A stretch of DNA of 64,000 nt, taken from contig NZ_WTYJ01000002.1 in assembly GCF_009827305.1 (NCBI RefSeq), positions 496,001-560,000 on the forward strand. The letters run 5' to 3'. This document shows positions 1 through 8,565 of the stretch, in pieces (the first letter of the stretch is position 1; the number at the start of each line of letters is the position of its first letter). The stretch comes from Croceibacterium xixiisoli. Its GTDB lineage: Bacteria > Pseudomonadota > Alphaproteobacteria > Sphingomonadales > Sphingomonadaceae. The notes under the pieces were generated by a model. That model saw only the letters and a program-made list of their open reading frames with translations. It made no database searches and was not told where the DNA came from. The position numbers were made by a program, and so were the translations under genes.

Positions 1-675
1 CAGATCGAAAACACGATCGGCATGATTGGGGATCGCATCACCGAGAACAAGGACGCGCAGAAGCATTTCCGCCACGCGCCCAAATTCGCCCCGGCCGGCC
101 AATCGACCCAGATGATCGTCGGCGCGGACGGGGCGAGCGATGCGACCATCGTCCAGCGCGCGAGCGGGCTCTACAACAAGCACCGGCTCCGGCGGGTGTA
201 TTACTCCGCTTTCAGCCCCATTCCTGACGCCAGCGCCGTGCTGCCGCTGTCGCGCCCGCCGTTGATCCGCGAACATCGCCTGTATCAGAGCGACTGGCTG
301 ATCCGCTTCTACGGCTTCCAGCCGACGGAAGTGCAGGGAGCGATGGATGATGGCGGCATGCTGCCGCTCGATATTGATCCCAAGCTTGCCTGGGCGCTGC
401 GTTTCCGCGAACGCTTCCCCGTCGACATCAACCGCGCATCGAAGGATATGCTGCTGCGCGTGCCGGGGCTGGGCACCAAGGCGGTCGACAAGATCGTGCA
501 GAGCCGGCGGCTGCAGCGGCTGCGGCTGGAAGATCTGGCCCGGCTGACCCGCTCGATCGACAAGCTGCGGCCTTTCATCATTGCCGAAGGATGGCGCCCC
601 ACCGGGCTGATCGATCGCGCCGATCTGCGCAGCCGGCTGGCCCCGCCGGTCAAGCAGCTGGAACTGTTCGGCTGA
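1..675 (+). CDS. UDG-linked putative DNA modification/repair radical SAM protein (3' part)
   Basis: Only the last 224 residues are present; the gene begins upstream, so the radical SAM Cys motif is not visible. The C-terminal part contains a helix-hairpin-helix segment (around VPGLGTKAVDKI, near residues 155-166), typical of DNA-contacting proteins and of the radical SAM family found next to UDG/DUF4130 proteins. Its stop codon overlaps the start of the next gene (TGATG), so the two are very probably translationally coupled. Role inferred from family and context: repair or modification of DNA in concert with the downstream UdgX-type protein. The substrate is unknown. Confidence 0.8.
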   Translation, partial: QIENTIGMIGDRITENKDAQKHFRHAPKFAPAGQSTQMIVGADGASDATIVQRASGLYNKHRLRRVYYSAFSPIPDASAVLPLSRPPLIREHRLYQSDWLIRFYGFQPTEVQGAMDDGGMLPLDIDPKLAWALRFRERFPVDINRASKDMLLRVPGLGTKAVDKIVQSRRLQRLRLEDLARLTRSIDKLRPFIIAEGWRPTGLIDRADLRSRLAPPVKQLELFG

Positions 676-2192
676 TGGCCACGCGCGCATCTCACGCGGA
701 TCGGATGATCGCCGTGCATCTGCAGCGCGCGGATGATTTTGCCGAATGGCGTGACCGTGCGCGCGATCTGCTGCGCGATGGGGTGGCGCCGGATCGCGTG
801 CTCTGGACCGCCGGTGAGGCGGACCAGGGACTGGGGCAGGGCGGTGACCTGTTCGCCGGCGATCTGTTCGCTGTTCCGGCGCCGGCTTCTCCTGAACCTG
901 AGGGCGAAATCCGCGTCAGCCGCGAATTCATCGCTCAGGCGAAGCTCGCGATCCTGCATCGCGATCCCAACCGCTTTGCGCTGCTCTATCGCCTGCTCTG
1001 GCGCAGCCGCGCGCAGCCCCGTCTGCTCGCCAATGCCGCCGATCCCGATGTTCACGCGCTTGCCGCCCTGCTGCGGCAGGTGCGGCGCGACATTCACAAG
1101 ATGCGCGCTTTCGTCCGCTTTCGCCTGACCCGGCGGCCCGATGCGGGCGGCAATGGTGCGCCCTTCTATGTCGCCTGGTTCGAACCCGATTATTTCACCC
1201 TGCGGCACAATGCGAAATTCTTCATCAACCGCTTCGGCGCGCATGACTGGGCGATCCTGACCCCCGATCTGACGCTGGTGTGGCAGGATGGTGAACTGCG
1301 CGAAGAGCCCGGCGCGCGCAAGGAAGACGCCCCGGCTGAAGATACGATGAGCGATCTGGTCAGCGGTTCGGACAGCGAAACCAGCGGCGAGGCGCTGTGG
1401 AATGCCTATTACGCGGCGATCTTCAATCCCGCCCGGCTGAAGACCAAGATGATGGTGCGCGAAATGCCGCGCCGTTACTGGAAGAACCTGCCCGAAGCGC
1501 GGCTGATCCCCGATCTGATCGCCGGCGCCCAGGCGCGGGAGGCGGCGATGGTCGATGCCGGCGCCGACCGTTTCGACGAACCCGCGCCACAATCGCTGGC
1601 CGAACTGGCGCAGCGGGTCAGCCAATGTCGTCGATGCGCGATCGGCTGCAACGGCACGACAGCGGTCACGGGGGAGGGGGCATCCATGGGCGGATCAGGC
1701 CTGATGATCCTGGGCGAACAGCCGGGCGACAATGAAGAACTGGCCGGCCGGCCCTTCGTGGGCCCCGCCGGCCAGGTGCTGGACACCATGCTGGGGGAGA
1801 CCGGCATCGACCGGGGCCGTGCCTGGCTGACCAATGCGGTCAAGCATTTCAAATTCGAACAGGTCGGCAAGCGGCGCCTGCACCAGAGCCCCACGGCGGG
1901 CGAAATCGACATGTGCCGCTGGTGGCTCGATCACGAACGCCGCCTCGTTACCCCGGGCGTCATCCTCGCCCTGGGCGCCAGCGCCGCCCGCGCCGTGCTC
2001 GGCCGCACCCCCAGCATCCAGCGCGAACGCGGCCAGGTGAGCACGCTGGCCGACGGCAGCCGCCTGATCGTCACCACCCATCCCAGCTATCTGCTCCGAT
2101 CCGGCGGCGAACCCGGCTCAACCGCTTGGCAGGCGATGCTGGCCGATGTGGCACTGGCCGGCGAAGTGCTGGAAGAGGTTCAGAGCGGCTGA
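675..2192 (+). CDS. DUF4130 - UdgX-type uracil-DNA-binding fusion protein
   Basis: 505 residues starting at the ATG that overlaps the upstream stop codon. Residues about 1-265 form a DUF4130 domain, with the characteristic stretch before ARLI. Residues about 300-490 form a uracil-DNA glycosylase fold of the Fe-S type. C318 and C321 match the start of the cluster-binding set, GEQPGD at 347-352 is motif A, and HPS at 469-471 is the C-terminal motif. KRRLH at 399-403 corresponds to the extra loop of UdgX, whose His attacks the abasic sugar and leaves the protein covalently bound to uracil-containing DNA in the characterised mycobacterial enzyme. It is therefore more likely a suicide uracil binder than a turnover glycosylase. 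The adjacent radical SAM gene is its usual partner. Confidence 0.88.
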   Translation: MATRASHADRMIAVHLQRADDFAEWRDRARDLLRDGVAPDRVLWTAGEADQGLGQGGDLFAGDLFAVPAPASPEPEGEIRVSREFIAQAKLAILHRDPNRFALLYRLLWRSRAQPRLLANAADPDVHALAALLRQVRRDIHKMRAFVRFRLTRRPDAGGNGAPFYVAWFEPDYFTLRHNAKFFINRFGAHDWAILTPDLTLVWQDGELREEPGARKEDAPAEDTMSDLVSGSDSETSGEALWNAYYAAIFNPARLKTKMMVREMPRRYWKNLPEARLIPDLIAGAQAREAAMVDAGADRFDEPAPQSLAELAQRVSQCRRCAIGCNGTTAVTGEGASMGGSGLMILGEQPGDNEELAGRPFVGPAGQVLDTMLGETGIDRGRAWLTNAVKHFKFEQVGKRRLHQSPTAGEIDMCRWWLDHERRLVTPGVILALGASAARAVLGRTPSIQRERGQVSTLADGSRLIVTTHPSYLLRSGGEPGSTAWQAMLADVALAGEVLEEVQSG

Positions 2193-2259
2193 AGCACCAT
2201 CACAGCTCCACACCCGCCCGCTCAGCGCCTGACCTTGTAAAAGACACAGACTGGTGGCT

Positions 2260-2386
2260 GTGCTTCGACGAGCTCAGCACGAGCGGGTGTTGCAGATGGT
2301 TTTCAACAAAGGACGGCCATCAACCTCTTTTCCAAACCCCGCTCCACATCTGCTCAGCCTGAGCCCGTCGAAGGCCACGCGCCAAG
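2260..2386. repeat. Pair of REP-like palindromic elements (locus 1)
   Basis: Two inverted copies of a dispersed element face each other in the intergenic region downstream of the udgX-type gene. The left copy reads CTTCGACGAGCTCAGCACGA (2264-2283). The right copy carries CTCAGCCTGAGCCCGTCGAA. The same motifs recur at 12330-12689 and 30099-30235. No transposase is nearby. This pair fills most of the gap between the convergent genes. Confidence 0.75.
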
Positions 2387-2399
2387 GTTCACGAAGCCC

Positions 2400-3425
2400 T
2401 TACTGCCCCGCAGCCCCAGCACCCGGCGTCGCCGTCAACGACACCGAACTCAGCTTGAAGGGCAGGCTCGGCTGCGGCTTGTCCGGGTTGAACATCGCGG
2501 TCAGCTGGCCCTGCACATACCATACCGTGCCGTCCCGCACATCGACGGCGGTGGGCTGGGCCACACCCTCGGCCAGGGTGGTGACTTCGGCCTTGTCGCC
2601 GGCAATCTCCAGCACGGAAATCGATCCGCCACCTTCGGCCAGGGCAAAGCGCATGTCGTCGATCGGGCGCATGCCATCAGGCTCGACCAGCGGGCGCGAA
2701 GGGGTGATCTCGACAGTGGCGCCCGCTGCGCCATCCTGGCCCAGTGGAATGCGGAACAGCTGCCCAGTGCGGACATTGTTGACATAGGCCTGGCCATCGC
2801 TGCCGAAGGCGATGCCATCCACCCCGCCTTCCTTGCCCATGTTGACATCTTCCTTCCAGACTTCCAGCGCCGTCGCGCCCGGCTTCCAGCGCAGCACGCG
2901 CGGCTTGACCGTGTCGGTGACATAGAGCGCCCCATCCGGCCCCACCGCCATGTCATTGCACACCGCGCTCCCGCCCGGCAGCTTCAGGCTCACCTTGCCT
3001 TCGCCGCTGGCCAGATCGAAGCCCTTCAGCCAGCTGCCGGCATCGCCCCCCGCCACGCTGACGCCGCGCGCGCTGAAATCATTGCTGCAGGCCCAGAGCA
3101 TGGCGTTACGGGTGTCTGCCAGCACACCGAACAGCGGCCCGTTGCCATACTTGCCCGGCGCAACCCATTCCGCCACCGTGCCATCGGCCATATTCACGCG
3201 CAGGATCTGCCCGTTCATGCCGGAAACGAACACCGTGTTGTCCGGGCCAATGGCCAGGCTTTCGGGGAACAGCCGATCCCCCGGCAGATCGACCGACCGC
3301 AGCGCCGCCGCCGTATTCTCCGCCTCGGGCTGCTCCTCCGCCTGCTCTGAACAGGCCGCCAGCGCGATGGCGATGACCGCAACGCAGGAAAGGCGCATCA
3401 TTGGCGAACGGGTGGGCAGGCGCAT
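2400..3425 (-). CDS. SMP-30/gluconolactonase-like beta-propeller lipoprotein
   Basis: 341 residues. The N-terminus is a lipoprotein signal with lipobox ALAAC, so the mature protein should be lipid-anchored in the envelope. The body has repeated blades typical of SMP-30/NHL-like six-bladed propellers (for example AIGPDNTVFVSGMNG, AVGPDGALYVTDT and AFGSDGQAYVNNV). The start at 3425 is favoured because AGAGGA lies about 7 nt upstream; internal Met codons 9 and 10 lack a ribosome-binding site. The substrate cannot be told. It may be a sugar-lactonase-like enzyme or only a structural propeller. No operon partner is evident. Confidence 0.7.
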   Translation of the reverse strand: MRLPTRSPMMRLSCVAVIAIALAACSEQAEEQPEAENTAAALRSVDLPGDRLFPESLAIGPDNTVFVSGMNGQILRVNMADGTVAEWVAPGKYGNGPLFGVLADTRNAMLWACSNDFSARGVSVAGGDAGSWLKGFDLASGEGKVSLKLPGGSAVCNDMAVGPDGALYVTDTVKPRVLRWKPGATALEVWKEDVNMGKEGGVDGIAFGSDGQAYVNNVRTGQLFRIPLGQDGAAGATVEITPSRPLVEPDGMRPIDDMRFALAEGGGSISVLEIAGDKAEVTTLAEGVAQPTAVDVRDGTVWYVQGQLTAMFNPDKPQPSLPFKLSSVSLTATPGAGAAGQ

Positions 3426-3529
3426 GGGATATCCTCTCGTAATGCTACGCTTGGTTGCAAGCTGTCAGGCCCATGGTGCCCAAGCTCGTCGCCCGTTGCA
3501 AATGGCAGATTTCCGAGAAGGGCCGGCGT

Positions 3530-5341
3530 TTATCGTTCCTTGGCCACGGTTACGCCGGTAATTCCCCAACCTGCATTGGCGGTTCCCTCAGGCAGGCCAA
3601 TGGTGAAGCGACCGCCGATTTCCTGTGCTGATGGGCCATAGAAGCGGAACATGAGCGTGCCGAGACCATGGTCCACACCGGCCATGTTGATGGATGCCTC
3701 GCTGTCGGCCCCAAGGGCATTGAGCCGGCCGGAAAGATCGAAACTGCCGAAATCGATGCGGTCGCTACCGTGTGTAGCCGCAATGGCGAGCTGCCCGGCG
3801 AAGGACTGGTCCGAAAAATTGATGTCGAAGCGCGATGTCCCGTTCGCTTGATAGGCTTGTCCTGCGTTGCTGGCCGTACCCAGCACCACGCCATCATAGC
3901 GGGCGGTTCCGGTTCGCGCTGCGATCAGGCCGGCCGGGGTTTCGATGCCATAGATGAATTGCTGCGGAAAATGTTCATCGCGCGCTGCATCATAATAGGT
4001 CAGCTGCCATTCGCCGAAACTGGCATAGGTGAGCGCAAGTTCGGTATTGTCTGCGCCAGGTCGGTACAGCTCTACCGTCAAATCTTCGCGTGCCAGCCCC
4101 CTTCCGCCATTGCTGATGCGCCAAGCGTCAAAATTGACGTTGCGCGCGGCAACCCGGTCCCTGTCGGTGAAGGTGCCGCCAAGATAGTCCCATTCGGTTG
4201 CCCGAAAGCTGATGCTGCCATCGGTATTCAGGCTGATGCTGCCTTCGGGGTAAACCGTGCCGAGAATGTCCACCGCCACGCCGGGCTGCAGATTGGTCAA
4301 TGCCAGATTGCGTATCGGCACGGCGTCGTCGCGCTGCCCGGTCAGAGCACCCGAAACGGTCATCCCATCGGCATTGCTGGCGGAAAAGGCCGCGCCCAGC
4401 TCAACCGCGCCTGGGCCGTAGAACCGCCCCTCCAGCGCCCCAACGGCGGTGCCATACAGCCCATCGTAGCGCAGCGTGCCAGCAAAGGTGGAGTTGGTGG
4501 CAGAAATCTGCCCCGCACCCGACATATGGAAATTGACGCCTGAACTGTGCTCTTCGGATGCCAGCGACTGTTCGAACACATCGGCCTTCGTGGTAAAGTC
4601 ACCCGTCAGGAAATCGGCGTTGAACGTGCCCAGGCCGAACAGGGTCCGTGGCTCCTTGCCCGGCTGGGATACCACGCCGAAGGCATCGATATTGTATCCG
4701 GCGCTGCCACTGCGCGGCATGCTGCCGGTCGAAGTCGGCAGGCCATAGACGAATGTGGCCAGATCCATGGATTGCCGATCAGAAGAGACAATATTCCTCT
4801 GCCAATAGCCGAGCGCGACATGTTTGCGTTCCGGTAATCCGCTGTACGGTCGGCGAACCAGCGTCAGATACTCCCTGATGTCGCCCATCTGCCGATAGAA
4901 GACCAGCTCGTCGGCGTTGTCGGCGACAATATCCGCCTGGCCAAAGCTGGAGCTCACCTCACCCTTGGCCACAGTGTAGCTTTGGCTGTCGGCATTATAA
5001 CTGATGGCAAGGGATGAATGTCGTGTGGTGCCGCCGGTGGCGGTGCCAGCCGTCAGATCGAACGTCAGATCACTGTTCGCGCTGCGGGTCGTGAAACTGC
5101 GGTCCCGGTCTGGATACAGCACGCTGTTTACCGGTGTGGGGGTGGGCGCCGGAGTGGGCGCAGGCGTAGGAACCGGAGTGGGAGCCGGCGTAGGCACCGG
5201 AGTTGGGGCAGGGGACGGCGCCGGAGAGGTGGGCGCAGGAGTTGGCGGGGGCGCCGGGGTACTGCTCGGGCCGCCCGATCCCCCGCATGCGCTCAACATG
5301 GCAATAGCGGCCGTGCTTGCGACCAGCATGAACTTGCGCAT
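3530..5341 (-). CDS. Transferrin-binding-protein-like surface lipoprotein
   Basis: 603 residues from the ATG at 5341, chosen because AGGGGGA precedes it by a normal spacing; an upstream in-frame start has no such site. MLSACGG is a lipobox. A Pro/Thr/Ala linker of about 40 residues follows. Two segments with the TbpB beta-barrel signature are visible ([15 protein letters not shown] and [15 protein letters not shown]), the hallmark of TbpB-like and Slam-dependent lipoproteins. The protein is expected at the cell surface. No TbpA-type receptor or Slam translocator lies in the window, so the ligand is unknown and binding to transferrin is not implied. Confidence 0.72.
   Translation of the reverse strand: MRKFMLVASTAAIAMLSACGGSGGPSSTPAPPPTPAPTSPAPSPAPTPVPTPAPTPVPTPAPTPAPTPTPVNSVLYPDRDRSFTTRSANSDLTFDLTAGTATGGTTRHSSLAISYNADSQSYTVAKGEVSSSFGQADIVADNADELVFYRQMGDIREYLTLVRRPYSGLPERKHVALGYWQRNIVSSDRQSMDLATFVYGLPTSTGSMPRSGSAGYNIDAFGVVSQPGKEPRTLFGLGTFNADFLTGDFTTKADVFEQSLASEEHSSGVNFHMSGAGQISATNSTFAGTLRYDGLYGTAVGALEGRFYGPGAVELGAAFSASNADGMTVSGALTGQRDDAVPIRNLALTNLQPGVAVDILGTVYPEGSISLNTDGSISFRATEWDYLGGTFTDRDRVAARNVNFDAWRISNGGRGLAREDLTVELYRPGADNTELALTYASFGEWQLTYYDAARDEHFPQQFIYGIETPAGLIAARTGTARYDGVVLGTASNAGQAYQANGTSRFDINFSDQSFAGQLAIAATHGSDRIDFGSFDLSGRLNALGADSEASINMAGVDHGLGTLMFRFYGPSAQEIGGRFTIGLPEGTANAGWGITGVTVAKER
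5129..5257 (-). repeat. Pro-Thr/Pro-Ala coding minisatellite
   Basis: Within the TbpB-like gene, near-identical 12-nt units encode alternating PTP(A/V)P steps in the linker between the lipid anchor and the barrel domain. Such runs are prone to slippage, so linker length may vary between strains. Confidence 0.8.
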
Positions 5342-5505
5342 TTTATTTCCCCCTGTTGGGTGAAACATGCCACGCCGATCATGGAGCGGTCAACTACAGA
5401 CGCCAACGCGGCCAAATAAATGGCACCCGTTTGCTTGGCAATGTTGTGCTGGATTTGAATTCGGGGTCGGGGTGGCCATGGTTTTGCTTGCCGGGCCGCC
5501 CACCC

Positions 5506-6909
5506 TCACACCAGCGGCGCCAGCCTCGGCCCGCTATGGTGCAACAGCGTATCGAGCAGCGCCAGCGCCCGCGCCAGCTGCTCGCGGCTCAAGCTCCCGC
5601 CGATCGACACCCGCAGCGCCGCCGCCACATCGGGCCCGGCAGCAAAACCTTCCCCGCTCACCACGGAAAGCCCCGTGGGCGCCAGCGCCGCCATCACCGC
5701 ATGGGCGGGCATGGCGGGGGGCAGGGGCACCCACAGATGATAGCCATCCTTCGCCGCGCGATAGCTACCCGGCGGCAGGATCTCGCGCACGATCTGCTGG
5801 CGCGCATGGCATTCCTGCCGCACCTCTTCCACCAGCCGGGCCCAGCTGCCGTCCTCCAGCCATTGGGTGGCGATCGCGCTGTTCAGCGGCGGGGGCATGA
5901 TCGCGGTTTCATGCATATCGGCGCCCAGCCGCCAGCCATGCCCCAGATCCGGCGCCCGCAGATAGGCGATGCGCAAGGCGGGGGAGATGATCTTGGCCAG
6001 GCTTGCCACATGCCACACCCGTTCGGGTGCCAGCGCCGCCAGCGGCACGGTCGGGGCGGCGCTCAGCCAGCCATAGGCATCATCCTCGATCACGGCGATG
6101 TCATGCCGCCGGGCCACCTCCACGATCCCCGCCCGCCGCTCAGCGCCCATGGTGGCGGTGGTCGGGTTGTCATTCCCCGGCACCAGATAGAGCGCGCGCA
6201 AGCCCTCCGCCGCGCAGGCCCGGTCCAGCGCATCGGGGCAGATTCCTTCCTCATCCATCGCCAATGGCACCACGCGCTGCCCGCGCCGCCGGGCGATCGC
6301 CAGCCAGCCGGGATAGGTCACGCAGCCCGTACCCACCGCATCACCGGGCTTGAGCAGGGCGGTTGCAATCGCATGCAGCGCATTCTGCCCGCCACTGGTG
6401 ACTAGCACAGTGTCCGCATCGGCGGGAATGCCGCGCAGCCCCAGCCATCGTGCCCCGGCCACCCGATCCACCTGCGCACCGCCCGCCGGCTGATACTGCA
6501 GCCGGTTCGCGGCGGCGGGCCCATCCAGAATGGCCTGCAGCGATGCGGCATAACGCGCGCCCAGAGTGCTGTCGGCCGGCAGCGGGGGCAGGTTCATGCC
6601 AGTGTCGAAGGGCGCGATTTCGGCTGACAGGCCTGCGCCCGATGCAGGCTGCGTGGCACCGGCCACCGGCGCGCGCACGAAACTGCCGCGCCGGCCATCG
6701 GCATCGATCAACCCGGTCCGTCGCGCCTCGGCATAGGCACGGGTGATGGTGCCCAGATCCAGCGCCAGCGCCTCCGCCAGATCGCGCTGCGCCGGCAGGC
6801 GGTCCCCCGCACGCAACCGACCGGCGGCGATATCGCGCGCCAGCGCGGCGCTGATGGCCAGATATCGCGGCCCGGCCACGTCATGGATTTCGGGCACCCA
6901 CATTGGCAT
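5506..6909 (-). CDS. MocR-type (GntR/aminotransferase) transcriptional regulator
   Basis: 467 residues. An N-terminal winged-helix GntR domain (about residues 10-80, with GDRLPAQRDLAEAL) is fused to a fold-type I aminotransferase domain. The PLP-lysine region SLAKIISPALRIAY is intact, so cofactor binding is expected. MocR proteins use PLP as a sensory ligand, often to control vitamin B6, GABA or taurine genes; the target here is unknown. The start at 6909 (MPMWVPE) was chosen because the upstream extension has no family similarity; 6903 is an alternative. The gene is divergent from the DUF983 gene, with a palindrome in the shared region. Confidence 0.88.
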   Translation of the reverse strand: MPMWVPEIHDVAGPRYLAISAALARDIAAGRLRAGDRLPAQRDLAEALALDLGTITRAYAEARRTGLIDADGRRGSFVRAPVAGATQPASGAGLSAEIAPFDTGMNLPPLPADSTLGARYAASLQAILDGPAAANRLQYQPAGGAQVDRVAGARWLGLRGIPADADTVLVTSGGQNALHAIATALLKPGDAVGTGCVTYPGWLAIARRRGQRVVPLAMDEEGICPDALDRACAAEGLRALYLVPGNDNPTTATMGAERRAGIVEVARRHDIAVIEDDAYGWLSAAPTVPLAALAPERVWHVASLAKIISPALRIAYLRAPDLGHGWRLGADMHETAIMPPPLNSAIATQWLEDGSWARLVEEVRQECHARQQIVREILPPGSYRAAKDGYHLWVPLPPAMPAHAVMAALAPTGLSVVSGEGFAAGPDVAAALRVSIGGSLSREQLARALALLDTLLHHSGPRLAPLV

Positions 6910-6958
6910 GCGTCGGATCTGCCTTCCCTTCTTTATTGTCTGCATTTTGCATTGATTA

Positions 6959-6970
6959 TGTATGCATACA
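6959..6970. promoter_or_regulatory. 12-bp perfect palindrome in the mocR/DUF983 divergent region
   Basis: TGTATGCATACA is a perfect inverted repeat in an AT-rich stretch between the divergent genes. On the minus strand it overlaps a possible -35 (TTGTAT). It is a plausible operator for the adjacent MocR regulator, inferred from position only. Confidence 0.4.
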
Positions 6971-7037
6971 AGAGCTATATGCAGGGCGTCCGGGCCATGC
7001 CTTTGTCGGCATGACCGCAGCATGAGGTTCTGCTTCG

Positions 7038-7586
7038 ATGTCCAACACCCCGCCTGACGAAACGCCCGGTCCGGAAACCGGCAGGCCCGTCGTCGCGAAG
7101 ACGGATGATGCGCCGGCAGAACTGTCCACCGGCGCCCGCCCGCCCAGCCGGGCGCAGCCGGGCCCGCAGCAGGCTGGCGGGAAGGAAAAGAACCGCTGGA
7201 TCCTGCGCACCGCGTGGAAGGGGCTGTGCCCGCGCTGCGGCAAGGCCAGCATGTTCCAGTCTTTCCTGAAACTGCGCGATGTCTGCCCCAGTTGCGGGCT
7301 CAACTATCGCTTCGCTTCGCCCGATGACGGGCCGGCGTTCTTTTCCCTCTGCATCGTCGCCTTTCCGCTGATGTTCTTCGTCGTCTGGCTCGAAGTTGTG
7401 CACGAACCGCCCTTCTGGGTGCATCTGCTCACCTCGTTTCCGCTGATGCTGATCGGTTGTGTTCTGCCGCTTCAACCGATCAAGGCCTGGCTGGTGGCAT
7501 CGCAATATGTCCATCGCGCGCAGGAAGCAGGGACAGAGCATCTGTGGGAAAAGCTGCATGGCCAGGATGACGAACCAAAAATCTGA
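7038..7586 (+). CDS. DUF983 family membrane protein with zinc ribbon
   Basis: 182 residues. A disordered N-terminus of about 55 residues is followed by two CxxC pairs (C64/C67 in CPRCG and C83/C86 in CPSCG) forming a zinc-ribbon-like module. Two transmembrane helices follow (about 100-122 and 128-150). This is the DUF983 arrangement. The function is not established; members often sit near cytochrome oxidase genes in alphaproteobacteria, but here the gene stands beside a MocR regulator. Confidence 0.85.
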   Translation: MSNTPPDETPGPETGRPVVAKTDDAPAELSTGARPPSRAQPGPQQAGGKEKNRWILRTAWKGLCPRCGKASMFQSFLKLRDVCPSCGLNYRFASPDDGPAFFSLCIVAFPLMFFVVWLEVVHEPPFWVHLLTSFPLMLIGCVLPLQPIKAWLVASQYVHRAQEAGTEHLWEKLHGQDDEPKI

Positions 7587-7614
7587 ACGGCTCGCCTGAA
7601 AGGTCGCCCCGTCC

Positions 7615-7932
7615 ATGGACTGCGCTTCGGATGTCACGCGCCAGATCGCCCGCGATGGTGCCATCGTCTATTTGCGCGCCACCGGGCGCGATGATCTCGC
7701 CGCGCTGGTCGCTGCGGGGGAAGGGGATGATTTTCCCGAGGTACGCAGCGCGGCGGCCGCCCTGCGCGGGCTGGGCGATGTTCTCACCCGCTATGAGGCG
7801 GCCCTGCGCCAATATGCAGAGGCGGATTTCTGGGATGACGATTGGCCCGGTGGCGCACTGGCTCGGCACGATCACGGCGAAATGGCCCGCAATGTGCTGA
7901 ACGGGCGGCCCCCATTCTTTCACCGCGACTGA
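7615..7932 (+). CDS. Hypothetical acidic protein
   Basis: 105 residues, 28 nt downstream of the DUF983 gene and probably co-transcribed with it. It is rich in Ala and Asp, predicted helical, with no signal peptide or membrane segment. The C-terminal part has a WDDDWPGG cluster. I do not recognise a family. Confidence 0.55.
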   Translation: MDCASDVTRQIARDGAIVYLRATGRDDLAALVAAGEGDDFPEVRSAAAALRGLGDVLTRYEAALRQYAEADFWDDDWPGGALARHDHGEMARNVLNGRPPFFHRD

Positions 7933-8066
7933 TCGTCAGCCGCAGCCAGGCGGTGTCACTGCTGGAACAGATGCCTTTGCGAACGGTTTTGATCCCGAAC
8001 CTGGATTGACGATCCGCCATCGCAATGGCGACGGAAATCAACCGACAATGTTCGAGGAGAGCGACC

Positions 8067-8297
8067 ATGCCAGCAGCATCCGCCACCACGCCCGATGAAC
8101 CCGTGACCACGCCTGCGCCCGATCCGGCGCCGGCCCCCCAGCCTGACATCATCGAGCCGCAGTCGCCCCCCGAATCCCCGGATGATCCTGCGCCGGGTGA
8201 AGCACCTCTGCAGGAACCGCCCGAGGTTATTCCCGTCGGCCCGGATTACGATCAGCCATCGCCCCATATTCCGGAAACACCACCGCAGCTGCTCTAG
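8067..8297 (+). CDS. Small proline-rich protein
   Basis: 76 residues, nearly all Pro, Ala, Glu and Asp, and intrinsically disordered. The start at 8067 follows GAGGAGAGCGACC, a good ribosome-binding site; an in-frame start 42 nt upstream lacks one. There is no signal peptide or known domain. Codon use resembles the neighbours, and the good ribosome-binding site argues for a real gene. Confidence 0.5.
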   Translation: MPAASATTPDEPVTTPAPDPAPAPQPDIIEPQSPPESPDDPAPGEAPLQEPPEVIPVGPDYDQPSPHIPETPPQLL

Positions 8298-8399
8298 CGC
8301 GACGTGTTTTTGCGAGTTCCAGGTCGGCAGTTGATCCACCCGCCTGGAAATCGCTCCACGCCAGTTCCAGACAAACTTTGTTACTTTTGTTAATCGTTC

Positions 8400-8424
8400 G
8401 GAACCGAGGCGTGCAGCCCACGTT
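8400..8424 (+). promoter_or_regulatory. EcfG (general stress sigma factor) promoter
   Basis: GGAAC (8400-8404), 16-bp spacer, CGTT (8421-8424): an exact match to the alphaproteobacterial EcfG consensus GGAAC-N16/17-CGTT. It points at the GT4/GH130 gene pair about 140 bp downstream, with no gene in between. Confidence 0.7.
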
Positions 8425-8565
8425 AAGGCAGCATCTGCGGCAGTCCTGCGACGGGATCAAGCTGCAGGCAAACCGGTCATGAAAAGCAGTTTCGCCTGCC
8501 GCCACGTCGCGGTGGGGAGGTGATCTGCGGCCGGATAACTCGAACTATTCAGGCGGCGATCCATC

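Noticed and set aside
675-2192. Ordinary family 4 uracil-DNA glycosylase
   Set aside because: The KRRLH loop is the UdgX-specific insertion, and the protein is fused to DUF4130.
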